A stretch of DNA of 64,000 bases from Acidovorax sp. Leaf191 (GCF_001424425.1 NZ_LMPT01000018.1:434001-498000), one strand, 5' to 3'; counted from the first letter of the stretch, positions 33,816 to 43,673 are shown. Numbers and translations are program-made. Notes: generated by a model not told the origin, from the letters alone.

Positions 33816-35153
33816 TTAAATTTCCTCTTGCAGGGTGGCGTCGAGCGCGTCGAGCGCGCCGCGGGCCAGGCATTGCACGGCCTCGTTGTCGAGCAGATAG
33901 GGCGGCATGGCGTACAGGGTCTTGCCGATGGGACGCAGCACCAGCCCGCGCGCCATGGCGTGCTGGTGGTAGCGGCGGGCAAAGTCGGGCAGAGAAGTGT
34001 CCACGTCCCACGCCCAGATCATCCCCTGGCGCCGCGCATGGTGCACGCGTGGGTGGTGGGTGATGGGTGCGCATGCCGCGTCGATGCGCAGGGCCAGCGC
34101 GGCATTGGCATTCAAGGCATCGAGCTCATCGAACAGTTCCAGCGTGGCCAGCGCCGCGCGGCAGGCCAGCGGGTTGCCGGTGTACGAGTGCGAATGCAAA
34201 AAGCCGCGCGCCACGTCGTCGTCGTAGAACGCGGCGTACACCGCATCGGTGGTCAGCACGGCCGACAGCGGCAGCGTGCCGCCGGTGAGGCCCTTGGACA
34301 GGCAGATGAAGTCCGGCCTAATGCCCGCCTGCTGGTGCGCGAACATCGTGCCCGTGCGGCCAAAGCCCACGGCGATTTCGTCCACCAACAGGTGCACCTC
34401 ATAGCGGTCGCACAGCTCGCGCGCCCGGCGCAGGTAGTCGGGGCTGTGCATCGCCATGCCGGCGGCGCACTGCACCAGCGGCTCGACGATGAAGGCCGCG
34501 GTGGTTGCGTGGTGTTCTGCCAGCCAGCCTTCCAGGCCCGCTGCGGCGCGCTGCGCCACATCGTCAGCGGTCTCGCCAGCGGCGGCGCCGCGCGCATCGG
34601 GGCTGGGCACGGTGTCGGCCAGGCGCACCAGCGGCGCGTACGCCTCGCGGAAGATCGCGATGTCCGTCACGGCCAGCGCGCCCACGGTTTCGCCGTGGTA
34701 GCCGCCGGCCAGGCCCACGAAACGGCTCTTGGCGGGGCGGCCGGTGTTGCGCCAGTAGTGCGCGCTCATCTTCAGCGCGATCTCGGTGGCGGCTGCGCCG
34801 TCGCTGCCGTAGAACGCGTGGCCCAGGCCGGTGAGCGCAGCCAGGCGCTCGGACAGCTCCACCACTGGCTCGTGTGTGAAGCCTGCCAGCATCACGTGGT
34901 CGAGCTTGCCCAGTTGGTCCACCAGCGCGGCCTTTATGTGCGGGTGGCTGTGGCCGAACAGGTTGACCCACCAGGAGCTGATGCCGTCCAGGTACCGCTG
35001 GCCGTCGGTGCCGTACAGCCAGGGGCCCTGCGCGCGGGCGATGGCCACGGGCGGCTGGGCCTCGTGCCGCTTCATCTGCGTGCAGGGGTGCCAGACGCTG
35101 GCAAGGCTGCGCGCGGCCAGGGTGTCGGGTGGAGGTTGTGGGGTCGCACTCAT
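33816..35153 (-). CDS. bioA: Adenosylmethionine-8-amino-7-oxononanoate aminotransferase
   Basis: PLP aminotransferase that uses S-adenosylmethionine as amino donor to make diaminopelargonate. The 445-residue protein has [16 protein letters not shown] near residue 57, [15 protein letters not shown] near residue 115, [12 protein letters not shown] near residue 256 and [15 protein letters not shown] near residue 285, which carries the PLP Lys. It is the first gene of bioA-bioD-bioF. bioB is not in the window. Confidence 0.96.
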   Translation of the reverse strand: MSATPQPPPDTLAARSLASVWHPCTQMKRHEAQPPVAIARAQGPWLYGTDGQRYLDGISSWWVNLFGHSHPHIKAALVDQLGKLDHVMLAGFTHEPVVELSERLAALTGLGHAFYGSDGAAATEIALKMSAHYWRNTGRPAKSRFVGLAGGYHGETVGALAVTDIAIFREAYAPLVRLADTVPSPDARGAAAGETADDVAQRAAAGLEGWLAEHHATTAAFIVEPLVQCAAGMAMHSPDYLRRARELCDRYEVHLLVDEIAVGFGRTGTMFAHQQAGIRPDFICLSKGLTGGTLPLSAVLTTDAVYAAFYDDDVARGFLHSHSYTGNPLACRAALATLELFDELDALNANAALALRIDAACAPITHHPRVHHARRQGMIWAWDVDTSLPDFARRYHQHAMARGLVLRPIGKTLYAMPPYLLDNEAVQCLARGALDALDATLQEEI

Positions 35154-35184
35154 GCGGATTTGCGCCGGTTCATTGCCTTCACAG

Positions 35185-35244
35185 CCGTTCGGGCTGAGCT
35201 TGTCGAAGCCTCGCGCGGCGCTTGGACAGGCTCAGCGTGAACGG
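35185..35244. repeat. REP-like inverted repeat between bioA and panD
   Basis: Arms ccgttcgggctgagcttgtc(gaag) and cttggacaggctcagcgtga(acgg) pair over about 24 bases with a few mismatches. The sequence type (ttcgggctgagcttgtcgaa) is a familiar proteobacterial REP. A related copy is at 45004-45081. Confidence 0.75.
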
Positions 35245-35273
35245 GGTCGGGTAAGTTTGCAGACAAAGTGAAA

Positions 35274-35654
35274 TCACAGCGCCTGGGTGGGCACCGCGTG
35301 GCGCAGTTCCGTCTGGCGGTTGTTCTCGTCCACGAACACCAGCTGTGGCTGGTGCGTGGCCACCTGGTCCTCATGCACCTGGGCGAAGGCCGCGATGATG
35401 ATCAGGTCGCCCACCGACGCGCGGCGTGCGGCCGAGCCGTTGACCGAAATCATTCCGCTGCCGCGCTGGCCCTTGATGGCATAGGTGATGAAGCGCTCGC
35501 CGTTGTTGATGTTCCAGAGGTGCACCTGCTCGTTCTCGGCGATGTCGGCCGCATCGAGCAGGTCTTCGTCGATGGCGCAGGAGCCCTCGTAGTGCAGCTC
35601 GCACTGGGTCACGGCCACGCGGTGGATCTTGGATTTGAGCAGGGTGCGGAACAT
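35274..35654 (-). CDS. panD: Aspartate 1-decarboxylase proenzyme
   Basis: Makes beta-alanine for pantothenate from L-aspartate using a pyruvoyl group. The 126-residue proenzyme has the self-cleavage site Gly24-Ser25 in [12 protein letters not shown], where Ser becomes the pyruvoyl cofactor. [19 protein letters not shown]-type core is seen near residues 58-75 (here NGSAARR). Length fits the family. It is separate from panB and panC, lying between bioA and queD on the same strand. Confidence 0.96.
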   Translation of the reverse strand: MFRTLLKSKIHRVAVTQCELHYEGSCAIDEDLLDAADIAENEQVHLWNINNGERFITYAIKGQRGSGMISVNGSAARRASVGDLIIIAAFAQVHEDQVATHQPQLVFVDENNRQTELRHAVPTQAL

Positions 35655-35705
35655 CGGGCGTCCTGGGTTGGCGTCTGAAAATTGTGGCGGTGCGGGCGGT
35701 CTGCG

Positions 35706-36080
35706 TCAGGCCACGGGCAGGTCCAGCGTGCAGCTGTCGCCCAGCGCGTCGCGCCAGACGCGCACCCGGCTCACGCGTGGCTGCAGGTCGGCGGGCAGGG
35801 CCGCTGCGATGAACACGCACAGGTTCTCCAGCGTGGGGGTGCCCAGGCCGGGCACGTCGTCCAGCAGGTGGTGGTCCAGCTGCTCGCGCACCACGGCCAG
35901 GCCCTGGCGCAGCAGGCCCAGGTCCAGCACCATGCCGGTGGCGGGGTCGCGCGGGCCGCTCAGCGAAACCTCGGCATGGTAGGTGTGGCCGTGCACGCGG
36001 CGGCTGCCTTCGGCCTCGATCTCGCGGCGCAGGGTGTGGGCGGCGTCGAAGAAAAAGCGCTGGGAAATGGTGAACAACAT
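35706..36080 (-). CDS. queD: 6-carboxy-5,6,7,8-tetrahydropterin synthase
   Basis: Zinc enzyme of queuosine (preQ0) synthesis that converts dihydroneopterin triphosphate to carboxytetrahydropterin. The 124-residue protein has zinc His residues in FDAAHTL (near 15) and VHGHTYHAEV (near 30-35), the GMVLDLGLL segment near residue 48, DHHLLDD near residue 69 and PTLENLCVFI near residue 82. It lies just downstream of queE (22-base gap) on the same strand, forming a queuosine pair. Confidence 0.93.
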   Translation of the reverse strand: MLFTISQRFFFDAAHTLRREIEAEGSRRVHGHTYHAEVSLSGPRDPATGMVLDLGLLRQGLAVVREQLDHHLLDDVPGLGTPTLENLCVFIAAALPADLQPRVSRVRVWRDALGDSCTLDLPVA

Positions 36081-36102
36081 AGGACTGACGGAGAGATTCG
36101 GT

Positions 36103-36738
36103 TCACCGGATGCCGGTGAGCTTGTGGGTTTGCAGGCTCAGGCGCCACGCGGGGTTGGCCATGCAGGCGTCGATGCAGGCGGCAATGTTCTGGCGCTGCA
36201 GCAGGCCATCCATGGGCTGCAAGAAGCGATGGCTGAACTGGGTGTCACGCTCCAGCGCCTGCAGGTCGAACCCGGGCTGGGGCCACACGAGCTTGAGCTC
36301 CTGCCCGCTGCGCTGCACGAAGGGCGCGCCCGCCTTGGGGCTGATGCACAGCCAGTCGATGCCGTCCGGCGCCTTCACCGTGCCGTTGCTCTCCACGGCA
36401 ATGCGGAACTGCTGCGCATGCAGCGCGTCGATGAGGGCGGCGTCCACCTGCAGCAGGGGCTCGCCGCCGGTCAGCACCACCAGGCGGTGGCCCGCGCCCG
36501 CAGGCCACTGCGCGGCGATGGTCTCGGCCAGCCGCTCGGCGGTGTCGAACTTGCCGCCCAGCGTGCCGTCGGTGCCCACGAAGTCGGTGTCGCAGAACTG
36601 GCAGACGGCCTGCGCGCGGTCCTGCTCGCGGCCGGTCCAGAGGTTGCAGCCCGCAAAGCGGCAGAACACGGCCGGCGTGCCCGCCTGGCCGCCTTCGCCC
36701 TGCAGGGTGTAGAAGATTTCCTTGACGCTGTAGGTCAT
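36103..36738 (-). CDS. queE: 7-carboxy-7-deazaguanine synthase (radical SAM)
   Basis: Radical SAM enzyme that makes 7-carboxy-7-deazaguanine from carboxytetrahydropterin. The 211-residue protein begins VKEIFYTLQGEGGQAGTPA, typical of QueE, and has a cluster motif C-x14-C-x2-C (CNLWTG...CQFC) with an insert between the first two Cys, as seen in one subgroup. TGGEPLLQ near residue 91 and VESNGT near residue 115 are present. The start at ATG 36738 overlaps the nadB stop by four bases. Confidence 0.92.
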   Translation of the reverse strand: MTYSVKEIFYTLQGEGGQAGTPAVFCRFAGCNLWTGREQDRAQAVCQFCDTDFVGTDGTLGGKFDTAERLAETIAAQWPAGAGHRLVVLTGGEPLLQVDAALIDALHAQQFRIAVESNGTVKAPDGIDWLCISPKAGAPFVQRSGQELKLVWPQPGFDLQALERDTQFSHRFLQPMDGLLQRQNIAACIDACMANPAWRLSLQTHKLTGIR

Positions 36739-38345
36739 GGCCGCAGGCTCGGTTTTTCGGCGGTGCGTTTGACCACGGGGGGAACGAGAATGGTGGGCGC
36801 AGCGGGAGCGGCCAGCTCGGGGTAGTCGCGGCTGAAGTGCAGGCCCCGGCTTTCGCGGCGCATCTGCGCGCTCTGCACGATGAGGTCGGCCACCTGCACC
36901 AGGTTGCGCAGCTCCAGCAGGTCGCGCGTGACGTGGAAGTTCGCGTAGAACTCGTTGATCTCGCCCTGCAGCGTGGCGATGCGGTGCGCGGCGCGCTCCA
37001 GGCGCTTGTTGGTGCGCACGATGCCCACGTAGTCCCACATGAAGCGGCGCAGCTCGTCCCAGTTGTGCGAGATGACCACGCACTCGTCGGCGTCGGTCAC
37101 GCGGCTGTCGTCCCAGGCGGGCAGGGCGGGCAGGTCTGCCGCGGGCGCTGCGGCAATGGCCTGGGCAGCGGCGCGCGCGAACACCATGCATTCGAGCAGC
37201 GAGTTGCTGGCCAGCCGGTTGGCGCCGTGCAGGCCGGTGCAGGCCACCTCGCCCACCGCAAAGAGGCCCGGCAGGTCGGTGCGGCCCGCCAGGTCGGTCA
37301 GCACGCCGCCGCAGGTGAAGTGCGCGGTGGGCACCACGGGAATGGGCTCCTTGGTGATGTCGATGCCCAGCGCCGCGCAGTGCGCGAGGATGTTCGGAAA
37401 GTGCTCCTGCAAAAACGCCGGGCTCTGGTGCGAGATATCGAGGTGCACGCAGTCCAGGCCGTGTTTCTTCATCTCGAAGTCGATGGCGCGGGCCACCACG
37501 TCGCGCGGGGCCAGCTCGGCGCGCGGGTCGTGGTCGGGCATGAAGCGGGTGCCATCGGGGAGTTTGAGCTGGCCGCCCTCGCCGCGCACGGCCTCGCTGA
37601 TGAGGAAGGACTTTTCGTGCGGGTGGTACAGCCCCGTGGGGTGGAACTGGATGAACTCCATGTTGGCCACGCGGCAGCCCGCGCGCCACGCGGCGGCAAT
37701 GCCGTCGCCCGTGGCGGTGTCGGGGTTGGTGGTGTACAGGTACACCTTGCCCGCGCCGCCCGTGGCCAGGATGGTCTGCGGCGCGCGGAAGGTCACGACG
37801 GAGTCGGTGGCGTCGTCCAGCGCATACAGGCCCAGGCACCGGTGGCTGGGCAATCCCAGCTTGTGTGTGGTGATCAGGTCCACCAGCGTGTGGTGCTCGA
37901 ACACGGTGATACCGGGCGTGGCGCGCACCACGTCCATCAGCGTGCGCTGCACGGCCGCGCCGGTGGCGTCGGTCACGTGGGCGATGCGCCGGGCGCTGTG
38001 GCCGCCTTCGCGGGTCAGGTGCAGCTGGTCGCCTTCGAGCGTGAAGGGCACGCCCAGCTCGCGCAGCCAGGCGATCGATGCGGGCGCGTTCTCCACCACG
38101 AAGCGCGTGGTGGCCAGGTCGCACAGGCCAGCGCCTGCGACCAGCGTGTCCTCGATGTGCGCCGCAAAGCTGTCGTCATCGGCCAGCACGGCGGCAATGC
38201 CGCCCTGCGCCCAGCCGCTGGAGCCATCCTGCAGCGCGCGCTTGGTGATCACCGCCACGCGGTGCGTGGGGGCGAGGTGCAGCGCGGCCGAAAGGCCGGC
38301 CAGGCCGCTGCCTACGATGAGGACGTCGAAGTCGTGGGATGCCAT
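36735..38345 (-). CDS. nadB: L-aspartate oxidase
   Basis: FAD enzyme that oxidises L-aspartate to iminoaspartate for quinolinate synthesis. The 536-residue protein has the FAD motif VGSGLAGLSAAL at residues 11-22, SGWAQGGIAAVL near residue 43, GGHSARRI near residue 114, ATGGAGKVYLYTTNP near residue 194, EFIQFHPT near residue 231 and the HFTCGGV block near residue 343. The C-terminal helical domain is present. nadA and nadC are 8-9 kb away. queE follows with a four-base overlap. Confidence 0.95.
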   Translation of the reverse strand: MASHDFDVLIVGSGLAGLSAALHLAPTHRVAVITKRALQDGSSGWAQGGIAAVLADDDSFAAHIEDTLVAGAGLCDLATTRFVVENAPASIAWLRELGVPFTLEGDQLHLTREGGHSARRIAHVTDATGAAVQRTLMDVVRATPGITVFEHHTLVDLITTHKLGLPSHRCLGLYALDDATDSVVTFRAPQTILATGGAGKVYLYTTNPDTATGDGIAAAWRAGCRVANMEFIQFHPTGLYHPHEKSFLISEAVRGEGGQLKLPDGTRFMPDHDPRAELAPRDVVARAIDFEMKKHGLDCVHLDISHQSPAFLQEHFPNILAHCAALGIDITKEPIPVVPTAHFTCGGVLTDLAGRTDLPGLFAVGEVACTGLHGANRLASNSLLECMVFARAAAQAIAAAPAADLPALPAWDDSRVTDADECVVISHNWDELRRFMWDYVGIVRTNKRLERAAHRIATLQGEINEFYANFHVTRDLLELRNLVQVADLIVQSAQMRRESRGLHFSRDYPELAAPAAPTILVPPVVKRTAEKPSLRP

Positions 38346-38391
38346 ATGGGGTCCGTAGTTGCCGTTGGAACCGGCGCTGCTTCAGGCCAGT

Positions 38392-38481
38392 GCCACCGTG
38401 GAACTGGCTTCGCCAGGCCGCCGGTGGCGTCCCCCTCCCGCGCAGCGAGAAAGGGGGAAGCGGCGCAGCCGCTCAGGGGGT
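38392..38481 (+). repeat. Repeat family B, full copy downstream of scpA
   Basis: Starts caccgtggaactggcttcgc, passes a cccctccc...gaaaggggga stem and ends gccgctcagggggtg. The same unit occurs at 50498-50572 in opposite orientation. It ends two bases before the scpA stop codon region and fills the nadB-scpA gap. Confidence 0.65.
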
Positions 38482-38482
38482 G

Positions 38483-39325
38483 TCATGCCGGTACATAAGC
38501 CAGGCGCACGTAGATCGGCGCGAAGGCTTCGGCCTGCGTGATCTCGATCAGCGTCTCCTTGGCCAGCTCCAGCAGCGCGATGAAGGTCACGACCAGCACG
38601 GTGCTGCCGTTCTCGGGCTCGAAGAGTTCTTCGAACTCGACGAACCGGCGGCCCTGCAGGGTCTTGAGCACCATGCTCATGTACTCGCGCACCGACAGCT
38701 CCTCGCGCGTGATCTTGTGGTGCTGCACGAGCTTGGCGCGCTTCAAGATGTCGCGCCACGCGTCCTGCAGCTCCACCACGTGCACGTCCGGAAAGCGCGG
38801 CTGCAGGCTTTGTTCGATGTAGACCTGCGCCTTCAGGAAGTCGCGGCCGTACTGCGGCAGCTGCCCCAGGCGGGCGGCGGCCATTTTCATCTGCTCGTAC
38901 TCGAGCAGGCGGCGCACCAGCTCGGCGCGCGGGTCCTCGGGCTCCTCGCTGCCTTCCTGCTTCTTGGGCGGCAGCAGCATGCGCGACTTGATCTCGATCA
39001 GCATCGCCGCCATCAGCAGGTATTCGGCCGCCAGCTCCAGGTTGCGGCTGCGGATCTCGTCCACATACGCCAGGTACTGCTTGGTGACCCCCACCATGGG
39101 GATGTCGAGGATGTTGAAGTTCTGCTTTCTGATCAGGTACAGCAACAGGTCCAGCGGGCCTTCGAAGGCCTCGAGGAAGACCTCCAGCGCGTCGGGCGGG
39201 ATGTACAGGTCGGTGGGCAGCGCGAACAGCGGCTCGCCGTACAGGCGCGCGAGCGCTACCTGGTCGACCACGTCGGGCATGCTGCCCACGCCGCCTGCGG
39301 CATCGGCTTCGCGCGATGGGGTCAT
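38483..39325 (-). CDS. scpA: Segregation and condensation protein A
   Basis: Kleisin subunit of the SMC-ScpA-ScpB condensin that organises and segregates the chromosome. The 280-residue protein has the typical N-terminal FEGPLDLLLYLIRKQNFNI near residue 54, AAEYLLMAAMLIEIKSRMLL near residue 98, an acidic linker EEPEDPR and a C-terminal winged-helix region (VVTFIALLELAKE). scpB and smc are not next to it. A family A repeat begins directly upstream of the start codon. Confidence 0.95.
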   Translation of the reverse strand: MTPSREADAAGGVGSMPDVVDQVALARLYGEPLFALPTDLYIPPDALEVFLEAFEGPLDLLLYLIRKQNFNILDIPMVGVTKQYLAYVDEIRSRNLELAAEYLLMAAMLIEIKSRMLLPPKKQEGSEEPEDPRAELVRRLLEYEQMKMAAARLGQLPQYGRDFLKAQVYIEQSLQPRFPDVHVVELQDAWRDILKRAKLVQHHKITREELSVREYMSMVLKTLQGRRFVEFEELFEPENGSTVLVVTFIALLELAKETLIEITQAEAFAPIYVRLAYVPA

Positions 39326-39328
39326 GGA

Positions 39329-39379
39329 TTGCTATTGAAAATATAGCTGCCAGCGCTTGTGCACAAAGCGGTGGAGGCT
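39329..39379 (+). repeat. Dispersed hairpin repeat family A, full copy
   Basis: Reads attgctattgaaaatatagc, then tgccagcgcttgtgcacaaa and gcggtggaggct. It starts a few bases upstream of the scpA start codon (scpA is on the minus strand), between scpA and the DUF3460 gene. Confidence 0.75.
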
Positions 39380-39411
39380 ATCTGGAGGCCCGATGGGAGC
39401 GCCAATGCGGG

Positions 39412-39618
39412 TCAGTCCGCGTTGGTCTGGTACACGTAGGGCTTCTGGGCGACCTGGCCGTCACGGTATTCCACCCAGATCTTGCGGTCTACCTGCTTGT
39501 CCCACAGGAGGGCGCGGCCCGCCTGTTGCTGCTGGTCCAGCGCCGGATGGCTGGTCTTGAGCTGGTTGATGAACTGGGTAGCGTCGGACTGGTAGTCGGG
39601 GCGGCGGAAAATGGACAT
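39412..39618 (-). CDS. DUF3460 family protein
   Basis: A 68-residue soluble protein of the DUF3460 family, common in Burkholderiales, with no known function. Conserved features are the N-terminal FRRPDYQSDATQFI, LKTSHPALDQQQQAGRALLW and VYQTNAD at the end. The start is ATG 39618 with a preceding gaggtt ribosome site. It lies upstream of scpA on the same strand, a usual betaproteobacterial pairing. Confidence 0.9.
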   Translation of the reverse strand: MSIFRRPDYQSDATQFINQLKTSHPALDQQQQAGRALLWDKQVDRKIWVEYRDGQVAQKPYVYQTNAD

Positions 39619-39710
39619 GGACTGTTAACCTCTTTCAGTGGGCGTGTTCTGCACTGCCGTGAGCACGCAGGAGTGCATCGCAAGCCCGCTGATTTTACCG
39701 GGACCGACTT

Positions 39711-40223
39711 ATGCCTTTGATATATCGCGCGGCCACGCTGGCCATCGCCGCTTTTTCGCTGCTGGCGCTCACCGCCTGCGACCCCCAGCGCATCAGTGAA
39801 CTGAAGGAGGGCGTGTCGACCGAAGCCGACGTGCGCGACCGCTTCGGCGCCCCCGACAACGTGTGGGACGAGCCCGGCGGCGCCCGCACCTTCGAGTACA
39901 ACCGCCAGCCCGCGGGCCAGGTCAACTACATGATCACCCTGGGCCCCGATGGCCGCATGACGGCCCTGCGCCAGGTGCTCACGCCCGAGAACTTCGCCCG
40001 CGTGCAACCCGGCCAGCGCATGGACGAAGTCCGCCGCCTGCTGGGCAAGCCCGCCAAGGTCACGCCCTACGCGCTGAAAAATGAAACCCACGTCGATTGG
40101 CGCTACCTGGAGGGCTCCAACCAGGCCAAGGTGTTCACGGTGGTGCACGGGCCCGACCACGTCGTGCTGCGCACGCAGACGGGCCCCGACCTGGACGCCC
40201 CCGAGTTCAAGGGCGGCAAGTAA
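39711..40223 (+). CDS. BamE/SmpA-like outer-membrane lipoprotein
   Basis: A 170-residue lipoprotein: the signal peptide ends LLALTAC, so Cys23 is the likely lipidated residue. Two SmpA/OmlA-type modules follow, each with the pattern of a turn then strand: ISELKEGVSTEADVRDRFG near residue 28 and VQPGQRMDEVRRLLGKPA near residue 95. BamE-like proteins support outer-membrane protein assembly, but this two-module protein may have another role. It is divergent from the DUF3460 gene. Confidence 0.82.
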   Translation: MPLIYRAATLAIAAFSLLALTACDPQRISELKEGVSTEADVRDRFGAPDNVWDEPGGARTFEYNRQPAGQVNYMITLGPDGRMTALRQVLTPENFARVQPGQRMDEVRRLLGKPAKVTPYALKNETHVDWRYLEGSNQAKVFTVVHGPDHVVLRTQTGPDLDAPEFKGGK

Positions 40224-40335
40224 GTGAGCGGCGCGGCTGTCATGGCGGGGCCACGGCTGGCATGGATGATGCTGGCTGGGTGCTGTCGCTGCCAATGCTG
40301 CCGCTGCGACCACAGCCCACCCCTTTGAAGCCCCC

Positions 40336-41001
40336 ATGAACGACGCTCCCCCGCCACCCCACACCGCGCCCGAGGCCGCAGCGCGCGCCGTACCGCAGCC
40401 GCTGCCCTCCCTGCGCCACGGCGCCTTCGAAGACGCCCAGGCCCTGTTCGCCGGCACGCTGTTCGTGGCCATGGCGCTCATGCTGTTCAACCAGGCGGGG
40501 CTGCTGGTGGGCGGCACGGCGGGGGCGGCGTTCTTGCTGCACTACGTCACCGGCATCTCGTTCGGCAAGCTGTTCTTCGCGGTCAACCTGCCGTTCTACT
40601 GGTTTGCCTGGACCCGCATGGGGCGCGAGTTCACCCTCAAGACCTTTGTCTGCGTGGCCCTGCTGTCGCTGCTGACCGAACTGTTCCCGCATGTGATGCG
40701 CGTGGACTACCTGAACCCCCTGTTCGCATCGCTGCTGGGCGGGCTGCTGCTGGGCACGGGCTGCCTGTTCCTCGCACGCCACCGCTCCAGCCTGGGCGGC
40801 GCCACCGTGGTGTCGCTGTACCTGCAAAGCCGCTACGGCATGCGCGCCGGCAAGGTGCAGATGATGATCGACGGGACGGTGGTGCTGCTGGCGCTGTTCG
40901 TGGTGCCCGCAGACCGGGTGGCGTACTCGGTGCTGGCAGTGCTCGTGATGAGCGGGTTCTTGTGGATCAGCCACCGGCCGGGGCGGTACGCGGGGAGTTG
41001 A
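40336..41001 (+). CDS. YitT family membrane protein
   Basis: A 221-residue inner-membrane protein with about five or six membrane helices after a Pro/Ala-rich cytoplasmic N-terminus of 30 residues. The GGTAGAAFLLHYVTGISFGKLFFAVNLPFYWFAW region (read in pieces near residues 58-92) and LGGATVVSLYLQ near residue 153 are typical of the YitT/DUF161 family. The function is unknown; some members are linked to cysteine or lipid transport. It converges on the hypothetical gene at 41050. Confidence 0.87.
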   Translation: MNDAPPPPHTAPEAAARAVPQPLPSLRHGAFEDAQALFAGTLFVAMALMLFNQAGLLVGGTAGAAFLLHYVTGISFGKLFFAVNLPFYWFAWTRMGREFTLKTFVCVALLSLLTELFPHVMRVDYLNPLFASLLGGLLLGTGCLFLARHRSSLGGATVVSLYLQSRYGMRAGKVQMMIDGTVVLLALFVVPADRVAYSVLAVLVMSGFLWISHRPGRYAGS

Positions 41002-41049
41002 TCGCGGCCGTGTTTGGCGACGCCACGGCGCTTGCCGCAGGCCTTGGCG

Positions 41050-41475
41050 CTAGCGGGTCTTGGTCATCGGGCACGACAGTACTTGCCTGTCGGGCAGCGG
41101 GGAGTTGCTCCAGTCCGGCAGCTCTTTTTTCTGGAACCCTTCCAAGGACTGGTAGCCCGTCACATTCCAGCCGTAGTCGCTGGTACGCGCCGCTTCTATC
41201 ACCGGGTAGCGGCATTGGCTGCTGCGTTTCTTCAGCCGAAAAACGATTCGTTCCATGGAGCCATGGGCGCTTCTTTCCAGAACTTCGTAATGCGCTGGCG
41301 TGCAGGTGCTGAAACTTGAACGCCATTCGAGGGTTTTCGTCCGCACACGCAGTTCGCCTGAGCATGCTCGGCCCGTGCCTTCGAAGTCTCCGGTAAAGGC
41401 CTTCTCAGACGCTCCTGTTGAGTCAGAAAAAATTCCGAGGACTGCGGAGAAACCGAGAACAACGAGGGTGCGCAT
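41050..41475 (-). CDS. Small secreted protein of unknown function
   Basis: I do not recognise this 141-residue protein. With ATG 41475 it begins with a signal peptide (MRTLVVLGFSAVLGIFSDSTG). The mature part has four Cys residues, which could form disulfides in the periplasm, and a basic centre (FRLKKRSSQCRYP). No good ribosome site precedes any start; the frame is open to TTG 41526. Base composition is clearly lower in G+C than the YitT and metG neighbours, suggesting horizontal acquisition. Confidence 0.6.
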   Translation of the reverse strand: MRTLVVLGFSAVLGIFSDSTGASEKAFTGDFEGTGRACSGELRVRTKTLEWRSSFSTCTPAHYEVLERSAHGSMERIVFRLKKRSSQCRYPVIEAARTSDYGWNVTGYQSLEGFQKKELPDWSNSPLPDRQVLSCPMTKTR

Positions 41476-41579
41476 GGAGCGGCTTCGGCTCTGCATCTTG
41501 GTGCTGCGTTCAGCCGCCGAGCGCAAGCGCGGGGCGGCGTCGCATCAGATCCGATCGGAGGTCATCGAGCGAATACCGC

Positions 41580-43673
41580 TCACCGCACCCGCATGCCCGG
41601 CGCAGCACCCGGCCAGGGGTTGAGCACGTAGATACCCGGATTCGCCTTCTCATCCCCATGGCTGGCAGCCAGCACCATGCCTTCGGAGATGCCGAACTTC
41701 ATCTTGCGCGGTGCCAGGTTGGCCACCATCACCGTGTGCTTGCCTACCAGGTCTTCGGGCTTGTAGGCGCTGGCGATGCCGCTGAAGACGTTGCGGGTCT
41801 TGCCTTCGCCCACGTCCAGCGTCAGGCGCAGCAGCTTGGTGGAGCCCTCCACCGGCTCGCAGTTCACGATCAGCGCGATGCGCAGGTCGATCTTGGTGAA
41901 GTCGTCGATGCCGATGGTGGGGGCCGGTTCCTCGCCGCCGGGGGCTGCTACGGTTTCAGTAGCGGCTGGCGCTGGTGTGGCGGGCGCTGGGGGCTCGAAC
42001 AGGGCTTCCAGCTGCTCGGGCACGACGCGTTGCATCAGGTGCTGGTACTGGCCGATGGTGTGGCCGGCGCCCAGCAGCTGCCCGGCGTCGGCAAACTGCA
42101 GCGCCTGCACGTTCAGGAAGGCCTCCACCTGGGCGGCCACGGCGGGCAGCATGGGTTTGAGGTAGATGGTGAGCAGGCGGAAGGCTTCGATGCAGGTGGT
42201 GCACACGTCCTGCAGGCGTGCGTCCATGCCGTCCTGCTTGGCCAGCTCCCAGGGCTTGTTGGCGTCGACGTAGCTGTTCACCCGGTCGCACAGCAGCATG
42301 ATGTCGCGTGCGGCACGGGCGCTGTCGCGGTTTTCGTAGGCGGCCACGATGCCGGCCCGGGCGTCGCGCAGCTGCGCCAGCAGGGCTTGTCCGTCGTCGC
42401 TCACGGGGCCCAGCTGGCCGCCAAAGCGCTTGAAGATGAAGCCGGCCGCGCGGCTGGCGATGTTCACGTACTTGCCGATCAGGTCGGAGTTGACGCGGGC
42501 CATGAAGTCTTCGGGGTTGAAGTCGATGTCTTCGTTCTTGCCGTTGAGCTTGGCGCCCAGGTAGTAGCGCAGCCACTCGGGGTTCATCTTGAGTGCCAGG
42601 TACTTGAGCGGGTCCAGGCCCGTGCCGCGGCTCTTGCTCATCTTCTCGCCGTCGTTCACGGTCATGAAGCCGTGCACGCAGATTTTGGTGGGCGTCTTGC
42701 GGCCGCTGAACTTCAGCATGGCCGGCCAGAACAGCGTGTGGAAGGTGATGATGTCCTTGCCGATGAAGTGGTACTGCTCGACGGCCGGGTCGGCCATGTA
42801 GGCGTCGAAGTCCTCGCCGCGCCGCTCCAGCAGCTCCTTCAGTGAGGCCAGGTAGCCCACGGGCGCGTCCAGCCACACGTAGAAGTACTTGCCCGGCGCA
42901 TCCGGGATCTCGATGCCGAAGTAGGGCGCATCGCGCGAGATGTCCCAGTCGTCCAGGCCCTCGCTGGTGCTGCCGTCGGGGTTGGTGCGCACGCCGAACC
43001 ATTCCTTGATCTTGGCGGCCACCTCGGGCTGCACATGCACGCCGTCCTGCGTCCAGGTGGTCAGGAACTCCACCGCGCGCGGGTCGGACAGCTTGAAGAA
43101 GAAATGCTCCGACGTCTTGAGCACCGGCTTGGCGCCCGACAGGGCCGAGAAGGGGTTGATCAGGTCGGTGGGCGCATAAACGGAACTGCACACCTCGCAG
43201 TTGTCGCCATACTGGTCCTTGGCGTGGCAGCGCGGGCATTCGCCCTTGATGAAGCGGTCCGGCAGGAACATGTTCTTCTCGGGGTCGAAGAACTGCTCGA
43301 TGGTGCGGGTCTCGATGAACCCGGCCTTCTTGAGGTCCAGGTAGATCTGCTTCGATAGCGCGTGGTTGGCGGGGCTGTCGGTGTTGCTCCAGTTGTCGAA
43401 GGCGATGTGAAAGCCGTCGAGGTACTGCTTGCGGCCGGCGGCGATGTCGGCCACGAACTGCTGGGGCGTCTTGCCGGCCTTTTCGGCCGCGATCATGATG
43501 GGCGCGCCGTGGGCGTCGTCCGCGCCCACGAAGTTGACCGCGTTGCCCTGCATCCGCTGCGCACGCACCCAGGTGTCGGCCTGGATGTATTCCATGATGT
43601 GGCCGATGTGGAAGTTGCCGTTGGCATACGGCAGGGCGGTGGTAACGAAGAGTTTGCGTGCGGATGACGTCAT
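41580..43673 (-). CDS. metG: Methionyl-tRNA synthetase
   Basis: Charges tRNA-Met and initiator tRNA with methionine. The 697-residue enzyme has the HIGH signature in [10 protein letters not shown] near residue 22, a zinc knuckle CPRC...CEVC near residues 145-161, KMSKSRGT near residue 343 and the anticodon-binding helical domain. A C-terminal tRNA-binding OB fold (about 590-697, [14 protein letters not shown]) gives dimerisation and non-specific tRNA binding. The linker before it is an Ala/Pro-rich segment. It is divergent from the SMP-30-like gene. Confidence 0.97.
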   Translation of the reverse strand: MTSSARKLFVTTALPYANGNFHIGHIMEYIQADTWVRAQRMQGNAVNFVGADDAHGAPIMIAAEKAGKTPQQFVADIAAGRKQYLDGFHIAFDNWSNTDSPANHALSKQIYLDLKKAGFIETRTIEQFFDPEKNMFLPDRFIKGECPRCHAKDQYGDNCEVCSSVYAPTDLINPFSALSGAKPVLKTSEHFFFKLSDPRAVEFLTTWTQDGVHVQPEVAAKIKEWFGVRTNPDGSTSEGLDDWDISRDAPYFGIEIPDAPGKYFYVWLDAPVGYLASLKELLERRGEDFDAYMADPAVEQYHFIGKDIITFHTLFWPAMLKFSGRKTPTKICVHGFMTVNDGEKMSKSRGTGLDPLKYLALKMNPEWLRYYLGAKLNGKNEDIDFNPEDFMARVNSDLIGKYVNIASRAAGFIFKRFGGQLGPVSDDGQALLAQLRDARAGIVAAYENRDSARAARDIMLLCDRVNSYVDANKPWELAKQDGMDARLQDVCTTCIEAFRLLTIYLKPMLPAVAAQVEAFLNVQALQFADAGQLLGAGHTIGQYQHLMQRVVPEQLEALFEPPAPATPAPAATETVAAPGGEEPAPTIGIDDFTKIDLRIALIVNCEPVEGSTKLLRLTLDVGEGKTRNVFSGIASAYKPEDLVGKHTVMVANLAPRKMKFGISEGMVLAASHGDEKANPGIYVLNPWPGAAPGMRVR

